A stretch of DNA of 22,058 nucleotides from a virus, in IMG/VR virus record IMGVR_UViG_3300046028_000302, positions 1 to 22,058 of that record; one strand, written 5' to 3'. The notes beneath the pieces are model-generated. The model was not told the DNA's origin. It saw only the letters and a program-made list of their open reading frames with translations, and ran no database searches. The translations under genes and the position numbers were made by a program. Of this stretch, positions 1 through 6,645 are shown piece by piece (position 1 is the first letter of the stretch; each line of letters begins with the position of its first letter).

Positions 1-76
1 TAAGAACCGTTTAGGAATGCACGACAAACAACATATTGAAACTAAAACCGTAGAAGGATTCGACTTTGATAATTAA
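1..76 (+). CDS. Terminase small subunit, C-terminal end (partial)
   Basis: The frame is open from the first bases (codons start at base 2) to the TAA at 74-76 and gives the last 24 residues of a protein that begins outside the window. The tail reads NRLGMHDKQHIETKT followed by an acidic end. A 'GM-DKQ-ET' stretch of this kind is what I associate with the C-terminus of phage small terminase subunits, which recognise the packaging site and load the large subunit. Position supports the call: the stop lies 11 nt inside the large terminase gene. With only 24 residues visible, the assignment rests mostly on context. Confidence 0.55.
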   Translation, partial: KNRLGMHDKQHIETKTVEGFDFDN

Positions 77-1268
77 AGGATATAGACCGCACGATAAGCA
101 AAAGGAAATACATCACAGTATAAACCATGAGCCGTATAAGTATTATATTTTAAATATCGGTAGGCAGTTTGGTAAAACTATGCTAGGCATTAATCAATTG
201 CTTTATTGGTCTATGAATGATAAAGGTTGTAGTATTGCATGGGTTACTCCCATCTATAAGCAATCAAAAAAGGTATTTGATGAAATGGAAAAGGTTTGCC
301 AGCGTAGTGGATTCTTTCAATTCAACCGCTCAGATTTAACTATCAAAGGTTTCGGTTCTACAATTCAATTCTTTTCTGGTGAACGTCCTGACAATATAAG
401 GGGTAATACATTCGACTATCTTATAATGGATGAGATAGCATTTAGCAGAGAGCAATTATGGAGCGAAGTATTAAGTGCGACCGTATTAGTTAAAGGAAAA
501 AAGATACTGTTTATTTCAACTCCAAAAGGTAAGAACCATTTTTATAAACTTTCATTACAGCATAACTACGACAATAGATATAAGTACTTTCATTTTTCTA
601 GTTATGATAATCCAATGATTAGCGTTGAGGACTTAGAAGAACGTAGACGTAATTTGCCAGACCATATATTTAGACAAGAATACTTAGCTGAATTTTTAGA
701 TAATGCTAGTGGATTATTTAAGAATATAAAAGATTGTGTTAATGAATTTCCTGTATCAACTCCATTAATGTTTGGTGGTTTAGATATTGGACGAGCAGAC
801 GATTATACTGTACTCACTATTGTTAACCGTGATAATCAAATGATACACGTTGAACGATGGAGACAGGACGATTGGACCAATATAATAAACAAGGTTGCTG
901 AAGTAATAAATAGATTCAGAGCAAAGATATATGTGGAGGTTAACAATCAAGGAGATGTATTCTATGAGATGCTGCATAAACAATGCCGTACATTTATAGA
1001 GCCTTATGTAACTTCTAGTAAAACAAAACCCGTTATGATTGAAGACTTAGCGCTATTATTTGAGCAAAAGAATATATCTATACTTAATGAAGAGTGGCTA
1101 ATAAACGAACTAGAAGCCTTTACTTATATTTATGATACAAAGACTAGGGGTGTTAAGTATTCAGCTCCTCAGGGTGTGCATGATGATGGGGTTATATCTT
1201 TGGCTTTAGCAATACAATCTAGAAAAGACTTAATTAAAAAAGGTCATTATATTGGTACTCATGCGTAA
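66..1268 (+). CDS. Terminase large subunit (DNA-packaging ATPase/nuclease)
   Basis: This 400-aa protein powers genome packaging into the prohead and cuts the concatemer. The N-terminal ATPase has a Walker A-like GRQFGKT (residues 32-38), Walker B YLIMDE (118-123) and a coupling motif FISTPKG (149-155). The C-terminal RNase H-like nuclease shows GGLDIG (D240), an acidic VEVNN (E292) and HDDG (D373, D374), the expected three-acid layout. The length is normal to slightly short for the family. The start is TTG at 66: no in-frame ATG occurs before M40, which lies beyond Walker A. An AGAAGGA stretch at 52-58, 7 nt upstream, is one of the few Shine-Dalgarno-like sites in the window. It overlaps the preceding gene by 11 nt, so coupled translation is likely. 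Confidence 0.95.
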   Translation: MIIKGYRPHDKQKEIHHSINHEPYKYYILNIGRQFGKTMLGINQLLYWSMNDKGCSIAWVTPIYKQSKKVFDEMEKVCQRSGFFQFNRSDLTIKGFGSTIQFFSGERPDNIRGNTFDYLIMDEIAFSREQLWSEVLSATVLVKGKKILFISTPKGKNHFYKLSLQHNYDNRYKYFHFSSYDNPMISVEDLEERRRNLPDHIFRQEYLAEFLDNASGLFKNIKDCVNEFPVSTPLMFGGLDIGRADDYTVLTIVNRDNQMIHVERWRQDDWTNIINKVAEVINRFRAKIYVEVNNQGDVFYEMLHKQCRTFIEPYVTSSKTKPVMIEDLALLFEQKNISILNEEWLINELEAFTYIYDTKTRGVKYSAPQGVHDDGVISLALAIQSRKDLIKKGHYIGTHA

Positions 1269-1285
1269 TAATTAAAATAAAATGT

Positions 1286-1293
1286 TATATTTG
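1286..1293 (+). promoter_or_regulatory. Promoter -7-like octamer TATATTTG before the 69-aa gene
   Basis: TATATTTG matches the Bacteroidetes -7 consensus TAnnTTTG exactly and lies 5 nt before the ATG at 1299. I see no clear TTG at the -33 position. If it is active, transcription would start at or next to the ATG, giving a leaderless mRNA for the accessory cassette. The same arrangement recurs before 11929, 14605 and 18505. It is a sequence match only, without transcript evidence. Confidence 0.45.
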
Positions 1294-1298
1294 CAAGC

Positions 1299-1508
1299 AT
1301 GAAAAACAATATCTTTAAAAATATGGTGTTAAGAGAGATACCAGAAGCTGAGTTTATAAACAATATTCTTATCAGTCCTTTGCCTAAGATAAAGATAAAC
1401 GGTATATTTAGGGATGGTAACGATATAATACTATTAGCTATTTCAAAGTTTAGTTATTCATCTGTAATCGAAGCTATGAAGAATCAAAAGATAATCATAA
1501 TGTTATGA
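1299..1508 (+). CDS. Hypothetical protein, 69 aa
   Basis: I do not recognise this small protein. It has a mixed composition with an Ile-rich middle and end, no signal peptide, no convincing membrane segment and no known motif. It is the first gene after the large terminase subunit, separated by a 30-nt gap that holds a -7-like octamer. Its TGA stop overlaps the ATG of the next small reading frame in an ATGA junction, which suggests that both are translated from one message. It opens the accessory cassette that continues with glycosyltransferases and a methyltransferase, but nothing visible links it to their function. Confidence 0.6.
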   Translation: MKNNIFKNMVLREIPEAEFINNILISPLPKIKINGIFRDGNDIILLAISKFSYSSVIEAMKNQKIIIML

Positions 1509-1582
1509 GTACAAAGTCTTTTATAGTGGTAATAATAATATCAGTAATACTATGGTATATAATTATAAAGTCCTTAATTTAA
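1505..1582 (+). CDS. Putative single-pass membrane microprotein, 25 aa
   Basis: The ATG at 1505 overlaps the previous stop (ATGA) and opens a 25-codon frame ending at TAA 1580-1582. The peptide begins MSTKS and then has a continuous hydrophobic run of Ile, Val, Leu and Trp from about residue 6 to 21, followed by K22 and a short end. That is a typical one-helix membrane peptide. The frame overlaps the first 31 nt of the glycosyltransferase gene. The coupled start and the clean hydrophobic profile favour a real gene. However, the AT-rich base composition easily yields Ile-rich peptides, so this could be chance. A membrane anchor or regulator near the glycosyltransferases is possible but unproven. 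Confidence 0.4.
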   Translation: MSTKSFIVVIIISVILWYIIIKSLI

Positions 1583-2460
1583 GTAGTAATGATTACGCTA
1601 ACATGGCGCACAATAACGCAAACGCTTTAAGGTCGATAGGTGTTATATGTGAAGATTTAACATTAAACAGTCATGTGTTTGGATATAATGAAGAAAGCAA
1701 GGTAGTAGATAGGCAATATATTATAAACCACGTTAACAACTACGATGTTGTACAGATATTCCATAGTTGTCCCGTTATACTTTCACTTATTGAGATAGCT
1801 AAATTCAAAGGTAAATTAATTGTTTACCATTCAGGGAGTAGATATAGAGATGAACCGTTTTTTTATAACAACATATTCAATCCAATAGTTTACCGTTGCA
1901 TTACAGACCAAACAGAGTTTATGGAGTTAGGAGCGAAAGACATTGAATACTTAGCACCTCACACAGATTTAAAACCCGTAGACAAACGTAAAGACGGTAA
2001 ACTTATTATCGGTCATTATCCTAGTAATGCAATTGTAAAAGGCACGAAAGAGATTAGGGGAATGTTAGAACCGTTTAAAGATGAATTTGAGATTAGAATA
2101 GACGAAACTATCCTACCGCATGACGAAAACTTAAAACGTATTGCAGAGTGCCATATCTATATTGAACTATTTAAGCCTGAATTGAACGGCAAACCATACG
2201 GATGTTTCGGAGTGACTGCATTTGAAGCTACAGCTTTGGGTTGCTTAGTTATTACAAATGATTTGAATAAGGAAGTTTACGAGAATGTTTTTACTAGACA
2301 TGATTTTTTAATAGCAAATGATAAAGAAACTTTTAGACAAGTTTTACTAGTGACATCAATGTTAAAAACAGAAACGTTTAATGATAGGTTTCATAAAGAC
2401 TTTCATAGTAAACATTCAATAGAAGCTACAGGGAAACGAATACTAGATTTAATAAAATGA
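1552..2460 (+). CDS. GT-B-like glycosyltransferase (GT4 type)
   Basis: This 302-aa protein looks like a GT-B fold retaining glycosyltransferase that moves a sugar from a nucleotide donor. The N-terminal half begins with a beta strand (KVLNLSSND, 6-14) and the helix that follows it. The C-terminal donor-binding half contains a HYPSNAIVKGT stretch (155-165), where family members usually carry a phosphate-contacting Lys, and the signature FGVTAFEATALGCLVITND (219-237), which corresponds to the E-containing nucleotide-sugar motif with E225. It is shorter than the usual 350-400 aa, so it is a compact version. Its ATG lies inside the 25-aa microprotein frame, and its TGA overlaps the methyltransferase ATG (ATGA). 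The acceptor cannot be told from the sequence. Confidence 0.75.
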   Translation: MVYNYKVLNLSSNDYANMAHNNANALRSIGVICEDLTLNSHVFGYNEESKVVDRQYIINHVNNYDVVQIFHSCPVILSLIEIAKFKGKLIVYHSGSRYRDEPFFYNNIFNPIVYRCITDQTEFMELGAKDIEYLAPHTDLKPVDKRKDGKLIIGHYPSNAIVKGTKEIRGMLEPFKDEFEIRIDETILPHDENLKRIAECHIYIELFKPELNGKPYGCFGVTAFEATALGCLVITNDLNKEVYENVFTRHDFLIANDKETFRQVLLVTSMLKTETFNDRFHKDFHSKHSIEATGKRILDLIK

Positions 2461-2987
2461 AAGCAACTAAAAAAGCGTGGAAAAGCGCAACTGAAAACCT
2501 ACGTACAAGACAGCAGAAAGCACAACACACGGACGATAATAGAACAGCTCCGAATATTTTAAGAGACTATGAAACACATTTAAACAAGTGCGGTTACGGC
2601 AATAGTATTTTAGACGTTGGTTGCGGTGGTCAGTTCCTAAAAACTTGTATTCCTGAAGATGTTGAGTATATCGGTTTAGATGCTTTTCCAATTAAGGGAG
2701 TGCCAACATTGAAAGGTAGTATTGAAACTATTGAGGGCATCGAAGTAGATACCGTTTGCTGTATGGCTGTACTAGATAACTGCTTAGACTTTGATAAGGC
2801 AATAGACAACATTAAAAAGATAGCGCAAAAGAATGTTATTATCTTAACTGGCATAGATATTGAAGTAGACCAATACCATACTTTTAAATTACAGTTGTCC
2901 GACTTTGAAGAACGTTTTAAAGATTGGAGTCAAACACATTATGAAGAGTTAACTCCTAAGGTATGGTTACTATGTTACAGCCGCTAG
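2457..2987 (+). CDS. Class I SAM-dependent methyltransferase
   Basis: This 176-aa protein is a small Rossmann-fold methyltransferase. SAM-binding motif I is ILDVGCGG (51-58). The acidic residue that holds the ribose is D75 in YIGLDAF (71-77). Motif IV is VDTVCCMAVLDN (97-108), which has no DPPY or NPPY, so it does not look like a typical adenine-N6 or cytosine-N4 DNA methylase, and no PCQ motif for cytosine-C5 is visible. A sugar, lipid or protein substrate therefore seems more likely, which fits its place between two glycosyltransferases. The basic, Gln-rich N-terminus (1-30) may be a docking segment. It starts on an ATGA overlap and ends 25 nt inside the next gene. Confidence 0.75.
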   Translation: MKATKKAWKSATENLRTRQQKAQHTDDNRTAPNILRDYETHLNKCGYGNSILDVGCGGQFLKTCIPEDVEYIGLDAFPIKGVPTLKGSIETIEGIEVDTVCCMAVLDNCLDFDKAIDNIKKIAQKNVIILTGIDIEVDQYHTFKLQLSDFEERFKDWSQTHYEELTPKVWLLCYSR

Positions 2988-4201
2988 TAAGTATTATAAT
3001 TCCCTATTCAATTGATAGGGGTTATTTAGATGTAGCAATTGAAAGCGTTAAAAAACAAACATATCCTAACATTGAGTTATTAATACAAAATGATAATGTT
3101 AACGTATCAACAAATATAAACAACGGTATTAAACGCGCGAAAGGTTTATATATTAAATATCTATGTGAAGACGATTATCTAACACCTAACTCAATTACAG
3201 ATAGTGTTGAAGCTATGCAAGGTTTTGACTTTATTCATGGGGTTGCTAACAATGTACATACAAATAGCGTGCAAGTTCAATACCCTAGATTTAAACATCC
3301 TACTTTTAATGACATGATATACAATAATGTTATTCACGGAGGTACACTAATGTTTAGAAAAGACATTTTAGATGCTGTAAACGGCTTTGATGAGTCATTA
3401 ACTTGTGCTGAAGAGTACGATTTAAACCTTAGATTATTAGATGCTGGTTATAAGTTAGGATATACAGATAAGATTCTTTACAATTACCGTAGACATGACG
3501 CTCAAAAGAGCTTAGGTAAAGGAATAAACCAAGGTGAACGAGCGCAAAAGATACAAGCAATTAGAGATAAGTTCACTAGGACACCCATAATTGTAGGAAT
3601 AGCAACTTTTAAAGGCCGTGAATTATTACTGCAAAGAACTATAGACTCTTTAAAGGGTCAAGTTGATAAGATAATAGTTTACAATAACGAACTAAATACC
3701 AACCTAACCGATAACGGCAAGTTCTACGGATTGAATTATGTGACTAAACCGTCTTACTATTTCAGTTGTGACGATGATATTATTTACCCAAGTGACTACA
3801 TACATAAAACAATACAAGCAATAGACAAACATAATTGTATAGTAACTTACCACGGGCGTAGATTGAAAGGTATAGGGGTGGAATACTATAGAGGACATGA
3901 TTCTTATAGCGCGTTTAAGACCGTTAACAATGGAATGTATTTAGATGTGTGTGGCACGGGAGTAACTGCATTTAAAACAGATTACTTTAACCCGACAAGC
4001 TTACTAGATTCTGAACACAAAAAAATGAGTGATGTTATATTCTCACTTAAGGCAATGAAGGATAAAAAGAAAATGTTTATGATGCCACATTCTCAGGGTT
4101 GGATTATAGAACAAAGAACAATAGTAAATATACATACTGAACAAATTAAAAACTCACAAATACAAACAACACTATGCGACGAAATAATGAATTTGAAATA
4201 A
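2963..4201 (+). CDS. Two-domain GT-A glycosyltransferase (GT2-like plus second GT-A-like domain)
   Basis: This 412-aa protein carries two GT-A-like domains in tandem. The first (about 7-205) is a classic GT2: strand LVSIIIPYS (8-16), the Asp-rich donor/metal site CEDDYLTP (68-75) and a catalytic-base region AEEYDLNLRLL (149-159). The second (about 207-395) restarts with strand TPIIVGIATF, and its acidic cluster is SCDDDIIYP (268-276) with three consecutive Asp. It is less like standard GT2 and has no obvious ED-type base motif. Two-domain GT2 proteins in other systems build alternating glycans, so this could add two sugars in turn. The start could be M1 (2963) or M4 (2972), just before the first strand. 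It overlaps both neighbours (25 and 28 nt). Confidence 0.75.
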   Translation: MVTMLQPLVSIIIPYSIDRGYLDVAIESVKKQTYPNIELLIQNDNVNVSTNINNGIKRAKGLYIKYLCEDDYLTPNSITDSVEAMQGFDFIHGVANNVHTNSVQVQYPRFKHPTFNDMIYNNVIHGGTLMFRKDILDAVNGFDESLTCAEEYDLNLRLLDAGYKLGYTDKILYNYRRHDAQKSLGKGINQGERAQKIQAIRDKFTRTPIIVGIATFKGRELLLQRTIDSLKGQVDKIIVYNNELNTNLTDNGKFYGLNYVTKPSYYFSCDDDIIYPSDYIHKTIQAIDKHNCIVTYHGRRLKGIGVEYYRGHDSYSAFKTVNNGMYLDVCGTGVTAFKTDYFNPTSLLDSEHKKMSDVIFSLKAMKDKKKMFMMPHSQGWIIEQRTIVNIHTEQIKNSQIQTTLCDEIMNLK

Positions 4202-4791
4202 AACTACCTAAGACAATAAACGATTTAAGAATAAGACATTTAAAAGCGTTTAGTGATGAACACTTTAAAGTTGAAAGCATTAGTTTAAATGATAAGGTTA
4301 TATTCTTGGCCAATATTACTTTGGTATCAGTTTCTAAGTTATTGACTATTGACTATAAGGATATAGAGAAAATGTTTAGCCATTGCATGAATTTATTTGA
4401 AGGATATAAAGTTAATGGAAACCCTAAACAATTTATAACCGTAAATGATATAGAGTATCAACTTGTGGATCAAAAGAAAGTAGGAGTAGGTTACCATATT
4501 GACGTAGAAAATTCAGACTTTGTAAATGACCCTGTACGATTAGCTTGTATTAATTACATACCTAAGGGAACTATCTACGGTTGCATGGACGAAAACGAAA
4601 ATATGCTTTATCCTATAAGTTCCAGATATGAAGACTTTAAAGAACATTTTAAAATGACAGACTTTGTGGAGCTTCAAGGTTTTTTTTTGCTCAGAGACGC
4701 GCAATTAATGAGCAACTATATGGAAAGCCTAAAATTAAAAGAGAGGATAAAAAAGAGATTAAGAATGTTTGGTCTTGGCATGAAGTCATAA
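4174..4791 (+). CDS. Tail assembly chaperone, short form (gpG-like), 205 aa
   Basis: This is the unshifted product of a tail assembly chaperone gene. Such proteins coat the tape measure during tail assembly and are typically made as a short and a -1 frameshifted long form. The N-terminus (KLPKTINDLRIRHLKAF) and the helical, charged sequence resemble chaperones that I recall from Bacteroidetes siphophages. The slippery T run falls at codons 169-172. After it, the 0 frame gives a Lys/Arg/Met-rich tail ending at TAA 4789-4791. ATG 4174 is the only sensible start and lies 28 nt inside the glycosyltransferase gene. The usual neighbour, the tape measure, is unusually far away (9508), with four genes between. 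Confidence 0.65.
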   Translation: MRRNNEFEIKLPKTINDLRIRHLKAFSDEHFKVESISLNDKVIFLANITLVSVSKLLTIDYKDIEKMFSHCMNLFEGYKVNGNPKQFITVNDIEYQLVDQKKVGVGYHIDVENSDFVNDPVRLACINYIPKGTIYGCMDENENMLYPISSRYEDFKEHFKMTDFVELQGFFLLRDAQLMSNYMESLKLKERIKKRLRMFGLGMKS

Positions 4792-4931
4792 TTTATCTAG
4801 CAAAAGAATTAGGCGAAAATAGAAAAGATATAATAAAAATTAATATCTTTACATTTAATAATTGGGTAAACTTCTTTACATATAAAATAAAGAAAGATAA
4901 CCCTCCGACAAAAACGATAGTTAGACGATGA
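4174..4931 (+). CDS. Tail assembly chaperone, predicted -1 frameshift product (gpGT-like), about 252 aa
   Basis: The -1 frame is open from 4653 to the TGA at 4929-4931 and has no ATG near its beginning, so it is most simply reached by a -1 slip on the T run at 4680-4688. The fusion keeps residues 1-171 and adds 81 residues: a charged linker, then an amphipathic helical end with VWSWHEVIIYLAKELGENRK and a later NNWVNFFTY stretch. This looks like the T part of other tail chaperones (aromatic residue, then LA..., then a hydrophobic helix). The TGA overlaps the ATG of the next gene in an ATGA junction, the same coupling seen elsewhere here. That is strong evidence that this frame is translated. 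The region 4792-4927 would otherwise be a rare non-coding gap. Confidence 0.75.
4680..4692 (+). other. Probable -1 ribosomal frameshift site (T9-G slippery run)
   Basis: Nine T in a row (4680-4688) followed by GCTC give, in the 0 frame, GGT TTT TTT TTG CTC. The heptamers T TTT TTT and T TTT TTG both allow tandem re-pairing one base back, after which reading continues TTT GCT CAG. A short 6-bp complementarity, TTGCTC (4687-4692) with GAGCAA (4710-4715), could form a small downstream stem, but it partly overlaps the slip site and is weak. A homopolymer this long could instead be a sequence error or a true indel. Confidence 0.65.
4844..4851 (+). promoter_or_regulatory. Promoter -7-like octamer TATCTTTA inside the chaperone -1 frame
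   Basis: TATCTTTA is identical to the octamer at 18493 and shares the preceding TTAA. It lies inside the predicted -1 coding frame, 77 nt before the ATG at 4928, and no start codon follows at the 4-nt spacing seen elsewhere. It might drive the downstream tail genes with a normal leader, but in AT-rich DNA it may be chance. Confidence 0.2.
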
Positions 4932-5497
4932 CAGAAGCTGAAATATTAAGTAGTTTAAATTTAGGTAGTTCTAAAGCTATACTTAATAATACGGCTGGCA
5001 ATCCTTTATCTACATTACTACAAGCACTTACCCAAGAAGTTATTGACGATTTGCGTAAAGCTATGCAAGACAGAAATGTAGATGCTAGTAGAAACTTATC
5101 ACAAAGTATAAAACCAACAAAGACATTATACAACGGTAAAGCGGTTAGTGTTGGCATAACAATGGATTTCTATTGGAAGTATGTAAACTACGGAGTAAAC
5201 GGAACTGAAGTTTCACACGGTGCGCCAAATTGGGGTAAAGCCCCTAGCAGTGGGGTTAGTTTTCATGACTCTATTAAGAATTGGATATCTCAAAAGGGTA
5301 TAGGTTTACCAGAACAATTTAAAAGTTACGATTCTTTCGCTTGGGCTGTTCAGAATAGCGTTGTTAAGAAAGGACAAAAACCGAAGCCATTCTTTGAAGA
5401 TGTTATTAACGATCAACTTATTAACGTACTTAAGAAACCTATTCAGAAACTACTAGGTAAATCTATAAAATTAAATATTATTTCACCATGGCAGTAA
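4928..5497 (+). CDS. HK97 gp10-like tail completion / head-tail joining protein
   Basis: This 189-aa protein has the layout of the HK97 gp10-like family, which helps join or complete the tail. An N-terminal helix is followed by a beta region with FYWKYVNYGVNG (about 79-90; the family has a D/WY-x-VN/E-x-G pattern). Next come a Gly/Pro-rich loop, an SIKNWISQKG helix, a small-residue helix with AWAVQNSV, and a terminal KPKPFFEDVI that matches the 'PFF--V' ending. The start at 4928 overlaps the TGA of the frameshifted chaperone frame (ATGA). The end overlaps the next gene by 10 nt. The call rests on motif order, not on catalytic residues, as the family has none. Confidence 0.65.
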   Translation: MTEAEILSSLNLGSSKAILNNTAGNPLSTLLQALTQEVIDDLRKAMQDRNVDASRNLSQSIKPTKTLYNGKAVSVGITMDFYWKYVNYGVNGTEVSHGAPNWGKAPSSGVSFHDSIKNWISQKGIGLPEQFKSYDSFAWAVQNSVVKKGQKPKPFFEDVINDQLINVLKKPIQKLLGKSIKLNIISPWQ

Positions 5498-6645
5498 CAA
5501 TAGCAAGCTCACCACAAAAATACACCCCCTCAGATAATCCTATTATTTGGACTTTCTACAGCGGTGCAATTGGTAACCCTAACTTTAGTTATATTATTGA
5601 AGTTTATGTTAATGCCGTGTTGATTTCATCTCATCAAGTATTCCCTGAGATTGGCGGTGGGTATTCTCATTTTGATATTAGCGAAATAATTAGACCTATC
5701 ACACCCGTAGCCATTGTAGGTAGTTCCACTATTGTAACCGATGCAAGTAATTATAGAAGCGCATACGTTAAGATTAGAGAATTCTACGGAACTACTCCAT
5801 CGTTTCATGCTGATGCTACAAGTGCCACGATATATCCTTTTAAAGCGTGTTTAAACCCTATCGATTTTGATACATTTGACTATACAGATTTTAAATGTAC
5901 ATCAAATACTAAAAGATTTTTAACAGATTCACCAAACACTTTGATGTTGCCTGAGGGTAAAGATTATTACTTAAACATAATAACAGATGAACAAACAGAT
6001 ATAGGTATTATTTTAGATTTTTACGATTCAAGTAATGCAATAATAACATCTATAGATTATAATGCTGCCACAAGTTTTAAGATAACACAGTTCAATCTTA
6101 ATTCTGATAACTATTTATCTACTTTAACACAGCCCGTTTTAGATACTGTTTCTTATGTTAATTATTACATAGCCGATTTAGGAAGTAGTCCAATTAGTGA
6201 AACTAAAAGAATGTATTTCGATAGGGGTTGCGACAATGGAGCTGAGCTAATTTGGTTAAATAAATATGGCGCGTTTGATGTTTACAACTACGGTCATAAT
6301 TTAGTAGCTTCGTCTGAAATAACTGCTAAAACATTTGAAAAGCAATATGGCGGTTGGGTAGATGTTAATTATGTTTTAGACTCATCTAATGCTGGTGTAC
6401 ATTCTTACTTTAAGACTGCTAAAGATAAGGTTAAATTAATTAGTAAATACATTGATTCAGATACACAGAATTGGTTAGTAAGGTCGGCTTATATTTCGTC
6501 GCTTGTTTACATGTTTGATGCTACTAGACAAATGGTTAATATTGCATCAACTTCTTATGAAGAAAGCAATGACCGATTTATAGAAGAAACAACAGAGATA
6601 GTCGACCTTACCCTTCCTAATATTCGTAAATCAATACTATTATAA
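5488..6645 (+). CDS. Tail structural protein, probably distal tail (hypothetical)
   Basis: This 385-aa protein is rich in Thr, Ser, Tyr, Asn and Asp and alternates short beta-strand-like segments, typical of virion proteins. It has no signal peptide, no membrane segment and no catalytic motif. The opening (MAVTIASSPQKYTPSDNPI) and the pairing with the following 789-aa gene resemble tail genes of Bacteroidetes phages. A W-rich middle (AELIWLNKYGAFDVYNYGHN, about 251-270) may be a folded core. It lies between the gp10-like protein and the hub-like protein, joined by a 10-nt overlap upstream and TAATG downstream, so a baseplate or distal-tail role is the best guess. I cannot name a family with certainty. 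Confidence 0.5.
   Translation: MAVTIASSPQKYTPSDNPIIWTFYSGAIGNPNFSYIIEVYVNAVLISSHQVFPEIGGGYSHFDISEIIRPITPVAIVGSSTIVTDASNYRSAYVKIREFYGTTPSFHADATSATIYPFKACLNPIDFDTFDYTDFKCTSNTKRFLTDSPNTLMLPEGKDYYLNIITDEQTDIGIILDFYDSSNAIITSIDYNAATSFKITQFNLNSDNYLSTLTQPVLDTVSYVNYYIADLGSSPISETKRMYFDRGCDNGAELIWLNKYGAFDVYNYGHNLVASSEITAKTFEKQYGGWVDVNYVLDSSNAGVHSYFKTAKDKVKLISKYIDSDTQNWLVRSAYISSLVYMFDATRQMVNIASTSYEESNDRFIEETTEIVDLTLPNIRKSILL

Noticed and set aside
780-983. Minus-strand frames inside terminase and other genes (for example 780-983, 10587-10793, 12696-12923)
   Set aside because: All are fully opposite confident genes and have no recognisable protein features.
2457-2987. DNA methyltransferase for restriction evasion
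   Set aside because: Motif I is present, but there is no DPPY/NPPY or PCQ motif and no target-recognition domain. A small-molecule, sugar or protein substrate is more likely.
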